The notes under the pieces were generated by a model. It worked only from the letters and a program-made list of their open reading frames with translations, ran no database searches and was not told the DNA's origin. Shown piece by piece: positions 18,459 to 28,236 of a stretch of DNA of 64,000 nt. Positions within the stretch are counted from its first letter, which is position 1; every line of letters starts with the position of its first letter. Location: contig JBIQJY010000002.1 of the NCBI GenBank assembly GCA_044507065.1, forward strand, positions 61,439-125,438. The letters run 5' to 3'. The DNA is from SCN-69-37 sp044507065. GTDB taxonomy: Bacteria; Acidobacteriota; Vicinamibacteria; Vicinamibacterales; SCN-69-37. A program made the position numbers and the translations under genes.

Positions 18459-19804
18459 CCGGCCGGTTCACGCGGCCGTCGGCCGGGGCACCGACACCGG
18501 TCCGTTTCCCGCCGATCGTGCGCGAGCAGCTCGACAACGGGCTGCGGATCTGGAGTGTGCCCTTCGGTGCCGTGCCGGTGGCCAACGTCACGCTGGTCAT
18601 CGCGCGCGGGACGGGTGACGACCCGGCCCATCTGCACGGACTGGCGAGTCTCACCGGCGACCTGCTCGACGAGGGCGCGGGCGCGCATGACGCGATTGCA
18701 CTGGCCGAAGCCTTCGCGCGAGCCGGCACCCAGCTCGATATCGACGTCGGGCCTGACGCCGCGACGCTCTCCTGCGCGGGTCTCGCGCGGTCGCTCGATC
18801 GCACGCTCGAGCTGATGGCCGATGTGGTGTGCCGCCCGGCGCTCGGCGAGCCCGACTTCCGGCGCGTGCGCGAGCTGCGCATCAACCGGTTGCGCCAGTT
18901 GAGCCGATCGGCGGGCACCGCCGCCGATCGCGCATACGTGTCGGCCGTGTTTGCCCATCACGCGTACGGTCACGGCGCGCTCGGCACGACGTCGTCACTC
19001 GACGCGATGACGATCGATGACGCGCGCGAGTTCTGGGCCCGGAAGTACGGACCGTCGATCGCCACGCTCATCGTGGTGGGCGATGTCGTCTCTGCCGACG
19101 TGACGGCCGCCGCGCGACGCGCCTTCGACGGATGGGTGGCGCCGGTCGGGGCATCGACCGCGAAGGCAACGCCGGTCGTGCCCGATCCACGAATCCTGCT
19201 CGTGGATCGCCCGGGGGCGGCGCAATCAGAGCTGCGCATCGGGCACGTGGGCCCCCCGCGCTCCACACCCGACTATCACGCCCTGATCGTCCTCAACGCG
19301 CTGCTGGGCGGACAGTTCACGAGCCGCATCAACCGCCGCCTGCGCGAGGAGAAGGGCATCACCTACGGCGCGCACACGTCATTCGACCTGCGGCGGCTCG
19401 CCGGATCGTTCTCATGCGACACGAGCGTGCAGCAGGATGCGACGGCCGACGCGATTGCCGACGTGCTCCAGGAGTTCGAGACGATTCGCCGCGAATCGGT
19501 GGGCGACGACGAACTGGCGGCGGCGCGCGCGTCGCTCACGCGCGGCTACGTACGCAGTTTCGAGACGGTGAGCCAGATTGCCCGCGCGGCCGTGCAGTTG
19601 ACCGTACACGGTCTGCCCGACGACACGTTCAACCGCTTCGTACCGGCCGTCGAGACCATCAGCCGTGATGAGGTGCACGCTGTCGCGTCGCAGCGGGTGC
19701 GACCCGACGAGGCGACCGTTGTCGTCGTGGGCGACGCCGCCGTGTGCGGCGCATCGCTCGAGCGGATCGGTCGTCCGGTCGTGCGGGTCGTTCCCGAGTT
19801 CTGA
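18455..19804 (+). CDS. M16 peptidase family, non-catalytic partner
   Basis: A 449-residue M16 protein lacking the HxxEH zinc site; the equivalent segment reads GLASLTGDLLDEG. The C-terminal half keeps the substrate-clamp features (FTSRINRRLREEKGITYGAH), as expected for the partner of the upstream catalytic subunit. GTG 18455 overlaps the previous stop by four bases. Heterodimeric M16 peptidases of this kind place the active site in one chain and the R/Y pair in the other; the RxxxxxxITYGAH segment shown here is that pair. Confidence 0.88.
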   Translation: MTGRFTRPSAGAPTPVRFPPIVREQLDNGLRIWSVPFGAVPVANVTLVIARGTGDDPAHLHGLASLTGDLLDEGAGAHDAIALAEAFARAGTQLDIDVGPDAATLSCAGLARSLDRTLELMADVVCRPALGEPDFRRVRELRINRLRQLSRSAGTAADRAYVSAVFAHHAYGHGALGTTSSLDAMTIDDAREFWARKYGPSIATLIVVGDVVSADVTAAARRAFDGWVAPVGASTAKATPVVPDPRILLVDRPGAAQSELRIGHVGPPRSTPDYHALIVLNALLGGQFTSRINRRLREEKGITYGAHTSFDLRRLAGSFSCDTSVQQDATADAIADVLQEFETIRRESVGDDELAAARASLTRGYVRSFETVSQIARAAVQLTVHGLPDDTFNRFVPAVETISRDEVHAVASQRVRPDEATVVVVGDAAVCGASLERIGRPVVRVVPEF

Positions 19805-19858
19805 GCGCGTCGGGGCTGACCCGGCCTGACATGGGGCAGTGCTAGACTTGTTGCTCCT

Positions 19859-20077
19859 ATGAGCAGCGTCGCGCGCTGGAGCATCAGCCTGATTGCGATG
19901 GTCGGCATCGTCGCCGCCACGCTCGCGGGCGCGACCATCTGGCTGCTCATCACCGATCCGGTCGGCGGTGCCGATGTCGTCTCGACGGCGATTTCGTCGG
20001 GTGACGTGGGGCCGTTCATGCGCGCGATCGGCACCGTCATCTACGAGGCGCTGCGCGGCCTGTTCGGCTACCTCTGA
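19859..20077 (+). CDS. Small membrane protein
   Basis: A 72-residue protein with one strong N-terminal membrane helix (ISLIAMVGIVAATLAGATIW) and an amphipathic C-terminal half ending in LRGLFGYL. No family recognised. A TAGACT hexamer lies ten bases before the ATG. It sits alone between the M16 pair and a secreted protein. Confidence 0.5.
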   Translation: MSSVARWSISLIAMVGIVAATLAGATIWLLITDPVGGADVVSTAISSGDVGPFMRAIGTVIYEALRGLFGYL

Positions 20078-20163
20078 CACCGGCGCCGCCCGATGGCCGC
20101 TCACATCGCGGTGCGCCGCACATTGCGCGCCGCGAGACTATGATGGTTCAGAGGGTTTCCAAC

Positions 20164-20619
20164 ATGCGAGTCGTTCCCGCCATTCTCGCGGCCGTCCTGT
20201 CGCTCGTTCCGCTTTCCGCCGCCGCGCAGCGCCGGGTGACGCCGGTCGGGCCATTCGTGAAGGCACGCGCCATCGAGTGCGCCTTCACCACCTACGGCGT
20301 CGCCTCGTGGAACGGACCTGCGGCTCGCGTGCTCACGGGGGACGACGACGTCCGGTTCCGTGTCGAGAACCTGGACCTGCGGCGGGGGGCCGCGCGGGTC
20401 GTCAGCGCCTCGGCGACGGTCGAGGTGACCGCCATGGCGACCGAGACCGGCCTGAACATCATCGAACAGACCCCGATCGGAAATTTCATCCTGACGACCA
20501 TATTCTCGGCGGGCGGATCGGCCGATAGATACGTTGCGGTGCACTCCCGGCACCTCGGCGATCTGACGACCCCGCCGAGCGCCTCCCAGTACTACGGCAC
20601 CTGCGAGGTCGTGAACTAA
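20164..20619 (+). CDS. Secreted hypothetical protein
   Basis: A 151-residue protein with a signal peptide (VVPAILAAVLSLVPLSAAA, cleavage probably after the Ala run before QRR). ATG 20164 has AGAGGG eight bases upstream and gives the signal peptide at the exact N-terminus; two earlier ATGs at 20140 are less likely. The mature part is beta-rich with two cysteines (IECAFTTYG and TCEVVN), which could form a disulfide across the domain. No family recognised. It ends six bases before the lipoprotein hydrolase gene and is probably co-transcribed with it. Confidence 0.6.
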   Translation: MRVVPAILAAVLSLVPLSAAAQRRVTPVGPFVKARAIECAFTTYGVASWNGPAARVLTGDDDVRFRVENLDLRRGAARVVSASATVEVTAMATETGLNIIEQTPIGNFILTTIFSAGGSADRYVAVHSRHLGDLTTPPSASQYYGTCEVVN

Positions 20620-20624
20620 GCTCC

Positions 20625-21560
20625 GTGTTGCCCGTACTGACAAGCCCCACTCCGTCGCCCGTCGCCATCCCGCCGTCGTGCCCTCGGGCGTCCGGCCCCG
20701 GACCGCGTCGACGTCCGCTCATCGGCCTGCTGATGCTCGTGCTGGCCCTTGCCGGCGGCTGCGAGGCGTTTCGCGACCCCAGCGGCCCCACACCGCTCGA
20801 TACCGTCGTCAACTACGACGCGCTGGGTGCGAGTGACGCCATCGGGTACGGCGCCAGCGACTACTGCCTCCCGCTGATTCCGTGCACGACCGGGAATGGT
20901 TATGTGCAGCAGGTCACACGGCGGCTGCAGGGCGATGGCAAGACGGTTTCACTCGTGAATCTCGGCGTGCCGGGAGCCGTGCTGAGTCCGGCCGTGCAGT
21001 CGCTCGGGGCGTCGGTCGGCCTCGAGATCCTGCGCAACGTGCTCAACGACGAGGCGCCTTACGTTCGTCGGTCGGCGACGCTCGTAACGGTGTTCATCGG
21101 CGCGAACGACGCGAACACGGTCGGGCGGGCCATTCGCAACGGGCATGCCGGCGCCGACCCCACCGCGTTCATCCAGTCGCACATCCAGGCCTTCGGGCGC
21201 GACATGCAGACACTGGTCGCCACCGTCCGCGGCCGCGCTCCCGAAGTGCGCATCGTCGCGCTGAACCTGCCGAACATGGCGAACACGCCATACGCGGCTG
21301 GCCTGCCGATCGACGAGAAGCGCGTGCTCCAGGCCCTGACCGTGGGCTTTTCCGCGGGCATCAACACGTTGGCGCTCCAGGGCGTGGTGGTTGTCGACCT
21401 GATGTGCGACGCGAACTTCTACAATCCGGCGATCTTCTCGGCCGACGGGTTCCACCCGAACGACGCTGGCTACAACTATCTGACCGACGTCGTCTACCGC
21501 GCCGCGACGACCGGCGCCCCGGCACCATCGGCCAGCTGTTCCTTCATGTCGAAGTTCTGA
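20625..21560 (+). CDS. SGNH/GDSL hydrolase lipoprotein
   Basis: A 311-residue protein with an arginine-rich n-region, a hydrophobic segment and a lipobox LAGGC, so it should be a lipid-anchored envelope protein. SGNH blocks are visible: ALGASDAIGYGAS (block I, nucleophile Ser), VNLGVPGA (block II Gly), FIGANDANT (block III Asn) and DGFHPNDAGY (block V, Asp and His). It probably hydrolyses ester or acyl groups of an extracytoplasmic substrate. GTG 20625 is the first possible start; an internal Met nearer the hydrophobic segment would leave too short an n-region. Confidence 0.82.
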   Translation: MLPVLTSPTPSPVAIPPSCPRASGPGPRRRPLIGLLMLVLALAGGCEAFRDPSGPTPLDTVVNYDALGASDAIGYGASDYCLPLIPCTTGNGYVQQVTRRLQGDGKTVSLVNLGVPGAVLSPAVQSLGASVGLEILRNVLNDEAPYVRRSATLVTVFIGANDANTVGRAIRNGHAGADPTAFIQSHIQAFGRDMQTLVATVRGRAPEVRIVALNLPNMANTPYAAGLPIDEKRVLQALTVGFSAGINTLALQGVVVVDLMCDANFYNPAIFSADGFHPNDAGYNYLTDVVYRAATTGAPAPSASCSFMSKF

Positions 21561-21572
21561 AGCGCCACGCTG

Positions 21573-22586
21573 CTACAGCTTGCGTACGAGAAACCGCGTG
21601 AGGTGGTAGCCGTCGAGGAACTTGAACGGCGCCTTGCCGGTCGTGTAGTGGCCGCAGGGCAGCACGGCGGTGTCGTGCGCGATTGCCTGGCGCTGGAACT
21701 CGGCCAGGAACTGCCGCGAGAGGTCGACGGGGAACGTCTCGTCGTAACGCGCGTAGACCAGCAGGAGCTGCCGATCGCGCACCCGGGGGATGAACGGCCA
21801 CGGACTGATGGGCATCCAGCAGTCGCGCAGGTCGTCGAGCGCCACGTGTCCCTCGATGCCGGCGCGCACGTGCTGCGTCGACAGGCCGCGCCAGACCACG
21901 TCGGCAAAGTACGGCGACACGTGGTTGAAGGCCCCGGCCGAGATGCGCGGCTCGTGCGCCATTGTCAGCATGGCGAGGCACGACCCGAGGCTCGTGCCCA
22001 TGATGCCGATGCGCTCGAATCCCTGCCGTGCCAGCCAGTCGACCACCCGGCGCGCATCGAGCACCGCCTGCCGGTTCGCGTGGATCGTGCGTCCGATATT
22101 CGAGCTGACGATGAACTCGGCCCGGGCGAGGTCGGCCGGCCGTCGCTGGTCGTGATAGGGCAGGCTGAGCCGCACGGCGGTCAGCCCGAATCGCGCAAAC
22201 AGGCGGCACAGGCCCACGTGGCCGCCGGCATCCGCATTCCACTGGGGCAGCACCACGACGGCGCGTTTCGGCGTGCCGTCGGGCGTGCCGTCAGGCCGGA
22301 AGACGCGCGCGACGACCGTGTTGTTGACGTCCCACGGCGTGACGAGCGCGCTTGGGAATCGCAGCGTGTCGTCGTCCAGTTCATAGTCGTCGGTCGGATC
22401 GAGCGCGTAGAAGGTGTCCGAGGCCTCGACGGCCTCGCGGGCAAACGTGCGGACGGCCTCGAGCGGATCGGCGCTGTCTGCCGGCAGGCCGAGCCAGTCG
22501 AGGCCCCAATCGAACGGACGGATGACGCGATTGGTATCGACCGACGCGAGGCGGCGTTCCCAGGCGCTGAACAGTGGCCCGATCAT
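21573..22586 (-). CDS. Alpha/beta hydrolase (abhydrolase-18-like)
   Basis: A 337-residue alpha/beta hydrolase. The nucleophile elbow is GTSLGS, the acid lies in YARYDETFP and the His in LPCGHYTTG, all in the usual order. The N-terminal 100 residues (DWGLDWLGLP, then YALDPTDDYELDDDTLRFPS) form the lid-like extension typical of abhydrolase-18 proteins. No signal peptide. ATG 22586 overlaps the stop of the upstream amidase gene as ATGA, so it is the last gene of a three-gene operon (esterase, amidase, hydrolase). Substrate unknown. Confidence 0.78.
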   Translation of the reverse strand: MIGPLFSAWERRLASVDTNRVIRPFDWGLDWLGLPADSADPLEAVRTFAREAVEASDTFYALDPTDDYELDDDTLRFPSALVTPWDVNNTVVARVFRPDGTPDGTPKRAVVVLPQWNADAGGHVGLCRLFARFGLTAVRLSLPYHDQRRPADLARAEFIVSSNIGRTIHANRQAVLDARRVVDWLARQGFERIGIMGTSLGSCLAMLTMAHEPRISAGAFNHVSPYFADVVWRGLSTQHVRAGIEGHVALDDLRDCWMPISPWPFIPRVRDRQLLLVYARYDETFPVDLSRQFLAEFQRQAIAHDTAVLPCGHYTTGKAPFKFLDGYHLTRFLVRKL

Positions 22587-23944
22587 GCGGAAAGACGCCG
22601 GGCGTTCGTGCCGAGCACGGCCTCGCATGCGGCGGCGATCGACAGCAGCTGCGCGGTCTGGCCGTGCCGGCCGACCAGCTGCAGGCCGATCGGCAACGAG
22701 TCGGTGGCGAGCGGCAGCGTCACGGCCGGATGGCCGGTGAGATTGAACGGCTGTGTGTGCTTGAGCATGACACCACGCACCGCCAGTGCCTCGCCGGACG
22801 GATCCACCCGAATCTCTTCCTGGCCGAGCGCCGGCGCGACAATCGGCAGCGTCGGCAGCACGAGGGCATCACACGTCGCCAGCAGGCGCGAGACCTCACG
22901 CGAGAGCCTCGCCGCGGCGTCGCGCGCCTCGAGGTAGGCCAGCGCGCTCACCGTGCGGCCATTGGCGATGCGCGCGCGGACGCCCGGCTGATACCGATCG
23001 GCGCGGCTGTCGAGGTACGGCGCGTGCCAGTGTGCGGCTTCTGGCAGCGCGATGTTCACGTAGGACGGCGCGATCGCGGCGGTGTCCGGCAGTTCGGCGC
23101 TGCCGTGAAGGACACCGGCTTCGGCCAGCCGTTCGAGCGCCGCCGAAAATGCGACGCGCACCTCCGGTGCGAGCGGCGCGTCGAAATAGCCCGACAGCCG
23201 CGTCAGCCGGAGGCCCTTCGGCTGGGCGCGCGAGAGTCGCGAGGTGGCGCGGGCCGCCATGACCTGCCAGAGCCATGCGGCGTCCTGCACCGTCAGCGCC
23301 AGCGGACCGGCATGATCGAGCGTCACGCTCATCGGCACGATCCCGTCGTTGGGAATGTCGCCATGCGACGGCTTGAGGCCGACAAGGCCGCAGGCCGATG
23401 CCGGGATGCGGATCGACCCACCCGTATCGGTGCCGATCGAGGCGAGTCCCATGCCGACGGCCACCGCCGCGGCCGATCCGCCGCTCGAGCCACCGGCCAC
23501 GCGCGAGGGATCGAATGGATTTGGAACCGGGCCGAAGCCGGATTCTTCGTTCGTCGTGCCGAGCGCGAACTCGTGCAGGTTGGTACGGCCGATGATCACG
23601 GCGCCCGCGCGGCGCAGGCGCGTCACCAGCGGTGCGTCGGAGGCCGGCAGCCGGTCGTCGAGCGCCAGCGATCCGGCCGTCGTGGGAATTCCGGCCTCGT
23701 CGATCAGGTCCTTCAACGAGAGCGGGATGCCGTGCAACGGTCCGCGGTCGAGACCCGCGCGCCGGTCGGCGTCGGCCGCGCGCGCTGCCGCGCGCGCCGA
23801 TTCGGCATGCACGAGCGTGAAGGCATTGGTGGCGGTCCCATGGGCGGCGATCGCCGCCAGGCTGTCATCGGTGAGTTCGAGAGCGGTGATGGTGCCGGCG
23901 CGAAGGCGCGCGCCGGCCGTGGCGATCGAGATCGGGTCTGTCAT
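22583..23944 (-). CDS. Amidase signature family enzyme
   Basis: A 453-residue amidase. The Ser-cisSer-Lys triad is present: the Lys in PLSLKDLIDEAG (near residue 80), the glycine/serine-rich core VAGGSSGGSAAAVA with the cis-Ser, and the nucleophile in GTDTGGSIRIPAS. It should hydrolyse small amides or transfer ammonia. The absence of gatC/gatB neighbours argues against GatA. It is the middle gene of a tight operon: one base after the esterase stop and overlapping the next start. Confidence 0.9.
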   Translation of the reverse strand: MTDPISIATAGARLRAGTITALELTDDSLAAIAAHGTATNAFTLVHAESARAAARAADADRRAGLDRGPLHGIPLSLKDLIDEAGIPTTAGSLALDDRLPASDAPLVTRLRRAGAVIIGRTNLHEFALGTTNEESGFGPVPNPFDPSRVAGGSSGGSAAAVAVGMGLASIGTDTGGSIRIPASACGLVGLKPSHGDIPNDGIVPMSVTLDHAGPLALTVQDAAWLWQVMAARATSRLSRAQPKGLRLTRLSGYFDAPLAPEVRVAFSAALERLAEAGVLHGSAELPDTAAIAPSYVNIALPEAAHWHAPYLDSRADRYQPGVRARIANGRTVSALAYLEARDAAARLSREVSRLLATCDALVLPTLPIVAPALGQEEIRVDPSGEALAVRGVMLKHTQPFNLTGHPAVTLPLATDSLPIGLQLVGRHGQTAQLLSIAAACEAVLGTNARRLSA

Positions 23945-23945
23945 G

Positions 23946-24932
23946 TCAATTCATGGGGGCGGTGAGCAGGCCCCGCGCGCGCAACCAGGTTGACAGCAGC
24001 GGCGGCCAGGCGTTCAGCACGGGGTCGTTCAGGCTGAGGCCGACGCCGTGCGGACCGGGTTCGAAGATGTGCAACTCGGCGGGAACGCCCGCCTTTCGCA
24101 GCGCCATGTAGAACAGGATGCTGTTCTCGGGCGGCACGGCCGTGTCGGCGTTGGTATGAAACAGGAACGTCGGCGGCGTGTCGGCCGTGACCTGCGTGTC
24201 GTTCGACAGGCTGTCACGCAGCGCGGCCGGGGCGTCCTCACCCAGCAGGTTGCGGAATGATCCCTGGTGCGCGTACGGGGCCGCCGAAGCAATCACGGGG
24301 TACCCGAGGATCACGAAGTCGGGTCGGCTGCTCACGCGATCGATGGGATCGGGTGCCGTCGTCTGGCCGGCATCGAAGCGTGTGGCCGCCGTCGAGGCGA
24401 GGTGTCCGCCGGCCGAGAATCCCATGATGCCGATGCGGTCCGGCTGCAGGCCGAACTCGGCGGCGCGTGCCCGCACCAGGCGGATTGCCCGCTGCGCGTC
24501 GTTGAGCGGCACCGGGTGGCGATACCGCGGCCCCAGCCGATACCGCAGCACGAATGTACCGATGCCCTGCGCGTTGAACCAGTTGGCCACCTGCCGCCCC
24601 TCGTGATTGAGGGCGAGATTGCCGTAGCCTCCGCCGGGTGCGAGCACCACGGCCGTGCGCGAATTGCCGCGTGGCGCGTAGTAGGTCAGCGTCGGGATGT
24701 CCGCAGGCTCGGTGCCGAGCGCATCGGGGACTGCGCCGTCCCAGAGCGGAATGGTGATCGGATCGACGGATGTCAGCGGGCCGGCGCCGCGCCCGCGGCC
24801 CGGTGTCTGTGCTCCCGCATGGGCGACAGTGATGATCACGAACAGGCTCGCGAGTGCCGCGAGAGAGAGCCACGAGCGCGACAGTCGGGCGCCGCGATTT
24901 ACCGGTTGATGGCCGCGGGAGATAGTATGCAT
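23946..24932 (-). CDS. Secreted alpha/beta hydrolase, acetylxylan esterase-like
   Basis: A 328-residue exported esterase. The signal peptide has a hydrophobic core (LSLAALASLFVIITVAHA) after a basic n-region. The BD-FAE-type motifs are the oxyanion stretch LAPGGGYGNLA, the nucleophile MGFSAGGHLAS, the Asp in HTNADTAVP and the His in EPGPHGVGL. The family includes hemicellulose-side-chain esterases. ATG 24932 has AAGGA at the right distance; the longer frame upstream is not needed. It is the first gene of the three-gene operon and is divergent from the TonB receptor. Confidence 0.85.
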   Translation of the reverse strand: MHTISRGHQPVNRGARLSRSWLSLAALASLFVIITVAHAGAQTPGRGRGAGPLTSVDPITIPLWDGAVPDALGTEPADIPTLTYYAPRGNSRTAVVLAPGGGYGNLALNHEGRQVANWFNAQGIGTFVLRYRLGPRYRHPVPLNDAQRAIRLVRARAAEFGLQPDRIGIMGFSAGGHLASTAATRFDAGQTTAPDPIDRVSSRPDFVILGYPVIASAAPYAHQGSFRNLLGEDAPAALRDSLSNDTQVTADTPPTFLFHTNADTAVPPENSILFYMALRKAGVPAELHIFEPGPHGVGLSLNDPVLNAWPPLLSTWLRARGLLTAPMN

Positions 24933-25021
24933 GGAAGGGTTCCTTCTGCCGGTTCGTTCGCCGAAGTCTATCGCAGCACGGGGCCGCAGGCCGGCCGACC
25001 CCAATCCGCAGCACCCAGACC

Positions 25022-27376
25022 ATGCTTTCTCTACTCGCGTTCGTCCTGCTCCAGTTCGCCACGCCCCAGGGGGCGGCCACTGTTCCCGCTCCCATCCCCG
25101 GCACCGTTGCCGGAATCGTCGTCGACACCAGCGGTGATGGCATCGCCGGCGCCCAGGTTGTCGTGCGTCCGTCGGGCGGCGGCGACGTCCGTGCGACGAC
25201 CCGTCCCGATGGCCGCTTCACGCTGAACGTGGGCGACGCCACATCGGGCGTGCTCATTGTCTCGGCGCCGGGACTCATGGAAGCCCGCCGCACGATCGCG
25301 CCCGGCGATGCCTGGACCGACGTGCGCGTGATGCTGGCCGCCCGCGTGTCGGAAACCGTCACCGTCACGGCGACGCGCAGCGAACGGCTCACCCGCGATG
25401 TGCCGGCAAGTATCAGCGTGATGAGGCGGGACGAGATCGCACGGACGCCGGCCGTCGTGTCCGACGACCTGCTGCGACGGATGCCGGCCTTCAGCCTGTT
25501 CCGGCGCACGAGCAGCCTCTCGTCGCATCCCACCGCGCAGGGTGTCTCGCTGCGCGGCATCGGTCCGTCGGGCGTGAGCCGCACCCTCGTGCTGCTCGAC
25601 GGCGTGCCGTTCAACGACCCGTTCGGCGGCTGGGTCCACTGGACGCGCGTGCCACTCGACAACGCCGAACGCATCGAGGTCGTCGACGGCTCGTCGTCGA
25701 GCCTCTACGGCAACTATGCGATGGGCGGCGTGATCAACATCGTGTCGCGGCCGGCGCTCCCGCGGAGCCTGGAAGTGCGCACGCAGTATGGCAACCACAA
25801 CAGCCCGAAGCTCGACGTGCGTGGGTCACACGTCTGGGGGCGGTTCGGCGCAACCGCATCGGTCAGCACGTTCGACACCGACGGATTTGCCGTCGTGGCG
25901 CCCGACGAGCGGGGCCTCGTCGATACGAAGGCCGCCGTGGACTTCACCAACGCCAACCTGCGGCTCACCTACGACGCCTCCGAACGCGTCCAGGCGTTCG
26001 TCCAGGGCGGGTACTTCCGCGAGAACCGCGACAATGCCAAGGTCACGACGACCGATGGCACGCCTGAAGCCAACAGTACGCGCTGGCGCTCGTTCAGCGC
26101 GGGTGTACGCGCGCAGCTCGAGGGTGGACACAACATCGAGACGCGGCTCTTCATCGACTCCGAGCGCTTTCGCAGCAATTTCATGGCGGTTCCAGCCGCC
26201 ACGCCCGCCCGCAGCATCGGCCGCATGACGCTCCTGCAGACCGTCCCGACCACGGGCGTCGGTGCCTCGGCCCAGTGGTCGCGCGCGTTCGGCGCCCGGC
26301 ACGTGCTGTCGGCCGGCCTCGACTGGCGCCGCGTGACGGGCGAGAGCCAGGAGCAGTCGCTCGATGCGGTGGTCGGCGCCACGGTGACAATGGACCGCTT
26401 CTCGGGTGGGCGCCAGAACAGCACCGGCGTGTTCGTCCAGGACATCGTCTCGCTGACCGACGCGCTCATCGTCACCGCCAGCGCGCGTCTCGACCATTGG
26501 AACAACGCCGACGGGCACAACATCGAGACCCTGCAGCCGTCCGGCCTGCCGGCGCCTGGCCACATCGATTCGCTGCCCGATCGGTCCAGCACGGTTGGCA
26601 GCCCGCGCGTCGCTGCGATCTATCACGTCAACGATCGCGTGAGCCTGTGGGGCAGCGCCGGCGCGGGATTCCGCGCGCCGACGCTCAACGAGCTCTACCG
26701 CCAGTTCCGCGTCGGTACGACGCTGACGCTGGCCAACTATGACCTCGGGCCCGAGCGGCTGATTGGCACCGAGGCCGGCGTGCGACTCTCGCCCGTTTCA
26801 TCGGTCAACGCGCGCGTCACGTGGTTCGACAACCGCGTGAGCGACCCGGTGTCGAACGTCACCATTGCCACGGCCGGCGCCCTCGTCACGCAGCAGCGTC
26901 AGAACCTCGGACGCACGCGCATCTATGGCCTCCAGAGCGATGTCGACTACAGCCCGTCGGCGGCGTGGCGGATTTCGGCCGGTTACCTCTACAGCCACGC
27001 GACGGTGGAGGAGTTCGCCGCCAATCCCGAAATCGAGGGCAACTTCCTGGCGCAGGTGCCGCGTCATCGGGGTTCGATCGAGGTGGCGTATACCAACCCG
27101 CGGTGGGTCGACCTGACGCTCGACCTCCAGGCGGTCGGCAGCCAGTTCGACGACGACCTCAACTCGCGTGTCGTGCCCGGTTACAGCTCGCCGGGGCTGC
27201 CGAAGTACGCGGTGGTGTCGCTCTACGCGTCGCGTCGCGTCAGCGACACCCTCGACGTGTTCGTCGGCGCGCAGAACCTCTTCGACCAGACCTACTACGT
27301 CGGCACGCTGCCCACGACCATCGGTACGCCGCGGCTCATCAACGCCGGGCTGCGCATCCGCGTCGGCGGAAGATGA
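25022..27376 (+). CDS. TonB-dependent outer-membrane receptor
   Basis: A 784-residue receptor. In order: a short signal peptide, a carboxypeptidase-regulatory-like domain (about residues 25-105, TVAGIVVDTSGDGIAGAQVV), a plug (about 115-225, VTVTATRSERLTRDVPASIS and SLRGIGPSGVSRTLVLLDG), and a 22-strand barrel with the typical NLFDQTYYVG near the end. It imports a scarce ligand across the outer membrane; the layout resembles BtuB- and CirA-type receptors but the ligand cannot be told. No transporter genes are adjacent. Confidence 0.92.
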   Translation: MLSLLAFVLLQFATPQGAATVPAPIPGTVAGIVVDTSGDGIAGAQVVVRPSGGGDVRATTRPDGRFTLNVGDATSGVLIVSAPGLMEARRTIAPGDAWTDVRVMLAARVSETVTVTATRSERLTRDVPASISVMRRDEIARTPAVVSDDLLRRMPAFSLFRRTSSLSSHPTAQGVSLRGIGPSGVSRTLVLLDGVPFNDPFGGWVHWTRVPLDNAERIEVVDGSSSSLYGNYAMGGVINIVSRPALPRSLEVRTQYGNHNSPKLDVRGSHVWGRFGATASVSTFDTDGFAVVAPDERGLVDTKAAVDFTNANLRLTYDASERVQAFVQGGYFRENRDNAKVTTTDGTPEANSTRWRSFSAGVRAQLEGGHNIETRLFIDSERFRSNFMAVPAATPARSIGRMTLLQTVPTTGVGASAQWSRAFGARHVLSAGLDWRRVTGESQEQSLDAVVGATVTMDRFSGGRQNSTGVFVQDIVSLTDALIVTASARLDHWNNADGHNIETLQPSGLPAPGHIDSLPDRSSTVGSPRVAAIYHVNDRVSLWGSAGAGFRAPTLNELYRQFRVGTTLTLANYDLGPERLIGTEAGVRLSPVSSVNARVTWFDNRVSDPVSNVTIATAGALVTQQRQNLGRTRIYGLQSDVDYSPSAAWRISAGYLYSHATVEEFAANPEIEGNFLAQVPRHRGSIEVAYTNPRWVDLTLDLQAVGSQFDDDLNSRVVPGYSSPGLPKYAVVSLYASRRVSDTLDVFVGAQNLFDQTYYVGTLPTTIGTPRLINAGLRIRVGGR

Positions 27377-27388
27377 GCTGACGGGCGG

Positions 27389-28171
27389 TCAGCGGGAGGC
27401 GGCCGCCTCCGCCAGGGCCGCGTCGATGGCCTTCTCGAACTCGGAGAACGGCTGCGCGCCGCTGATCGCCTGCAGCAGCCGCACCTGTTCGGTTGCCGGA
27501 TCGCGCAGGCCGACAAAAAAGGAAGGCGTCCCGTTCGCCCCGAGTCGCGAGGCCGTCTCGATCGACGCCTGTATGGCGTCGGTATGGCGTCCGCTGGCCA
27601 TGCACTCGCGGAATCGCTCGATCGGAAGACCGATCGCGACCGCGTGCGCTTCGAGCTGCTCCATCGTGTGCGACCCGGCGGGGCTGAACATCCGCCCGTG
27701 CATCTCCCAGAATCGGCCGTCCTCGGCCGCGCACCGTGCGGCTTCGTGCCCGCGAATGGCATCCGGGTGCAGTTGCGCGATGGGGAAGTCCTTGAAGACG
27801 TAGCGGATGCGGCCCGGCCGGATGTACTTCTCCATGATCTCGGGCATCGTCAGCGCGAAGTGCCGGATGCAGAACGGGCACTCGTAGTCCGAGAACTCGA
27901 CGAGCGTGACCACCGCGTCGGCGGGCCCCACGGCCGGCACACCGGTAACGTCGAGCGAGGAGACGCCGCGGATCGCGTCGAGAATCTCGCGCTGGTCGGC
28001 TCGCACCGCCGCCAGCTCGGTCGTCGTCTGCCACCAGAGGGCGGCAGTCGCGGCCAGAGAGAGCACGGACACCAGCGTCAGCCAGATGGCCAGGCTGGGT
28101 GTCGGTCGGTCGCGCGCGGGCACGGGGTTGCCTGGCGGCAGGGGCGACGGGGCGGGCGTGTCGTTGTCCAT
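27389..28171 (-). CDS. Membrane-anchored DsbA-family thiol oxidoreductase
   Basis: A 260-residue protein with one N-terminal membrane helix (about residues 27-47) and a DsbA/DsbG-like thioredoxin fold outside. The active site is CPFC at 98-101 and the cis-Pro loop reads NGTPSFFVG. The helical insertion contains HEAARCAAEDGRFWEMH, common to the BdbD/DsbA thioredoxin-4 group. It probably oxidises or isomerises exported proteins. ATG 28171 gives the TM helix at a normal distance. It is convergent with the TonB receptor and divergent from pyruvate kinase, 65 bp away. Confidence 0.88.
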   Translation of the reverse strand: MDNDTPAPSPLPPGNPVPARDRPTPSLAIWLTLVSVLSLAATAALWWQTTTELAAVRADQREILDAIRGVSSLDVTGVPAVGPADAVVTLVEFSDYECPFCIRHFALTMPEIMEKYIRPGRIRYVFKDFPIAQLHPDAIRGHEAARCAAEDGRFWEMHGRMFSPAGSHTMEQLEAHAVAIGLPIERFRECMASGRHTDAIQASIETASRLGANGTPSFFVGLRDPATEQVRLLQAISGAQPFSEFEKAIDAALAEAAASR

Positions 28172-28236
28172 GTAGCGTGACTCCGCGCCCGTCGCCGTTT
28201 GCGCGGACGCGTGGGTGATTGTACGCTCGTCCCTGC

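Noticed and set aside
22583..23944. The amidase as GatA of the Asp/Glu-tRNA amidotransferase
   Set aside because: There is no gatB or gatC nearby and the gene lies in an operon with an esterase and a hydrolase; the general amidase call is safer.
27395..27410. A perfect 16-base palindrome GGAGGCGGCCGCCTCC near the convergent TonB/DsbA ends
   Set aside because: It lies inside the DsbA-like coding end, has no T-run and can be explained by Ala/Glu codon usage; I do not call it a terminator.
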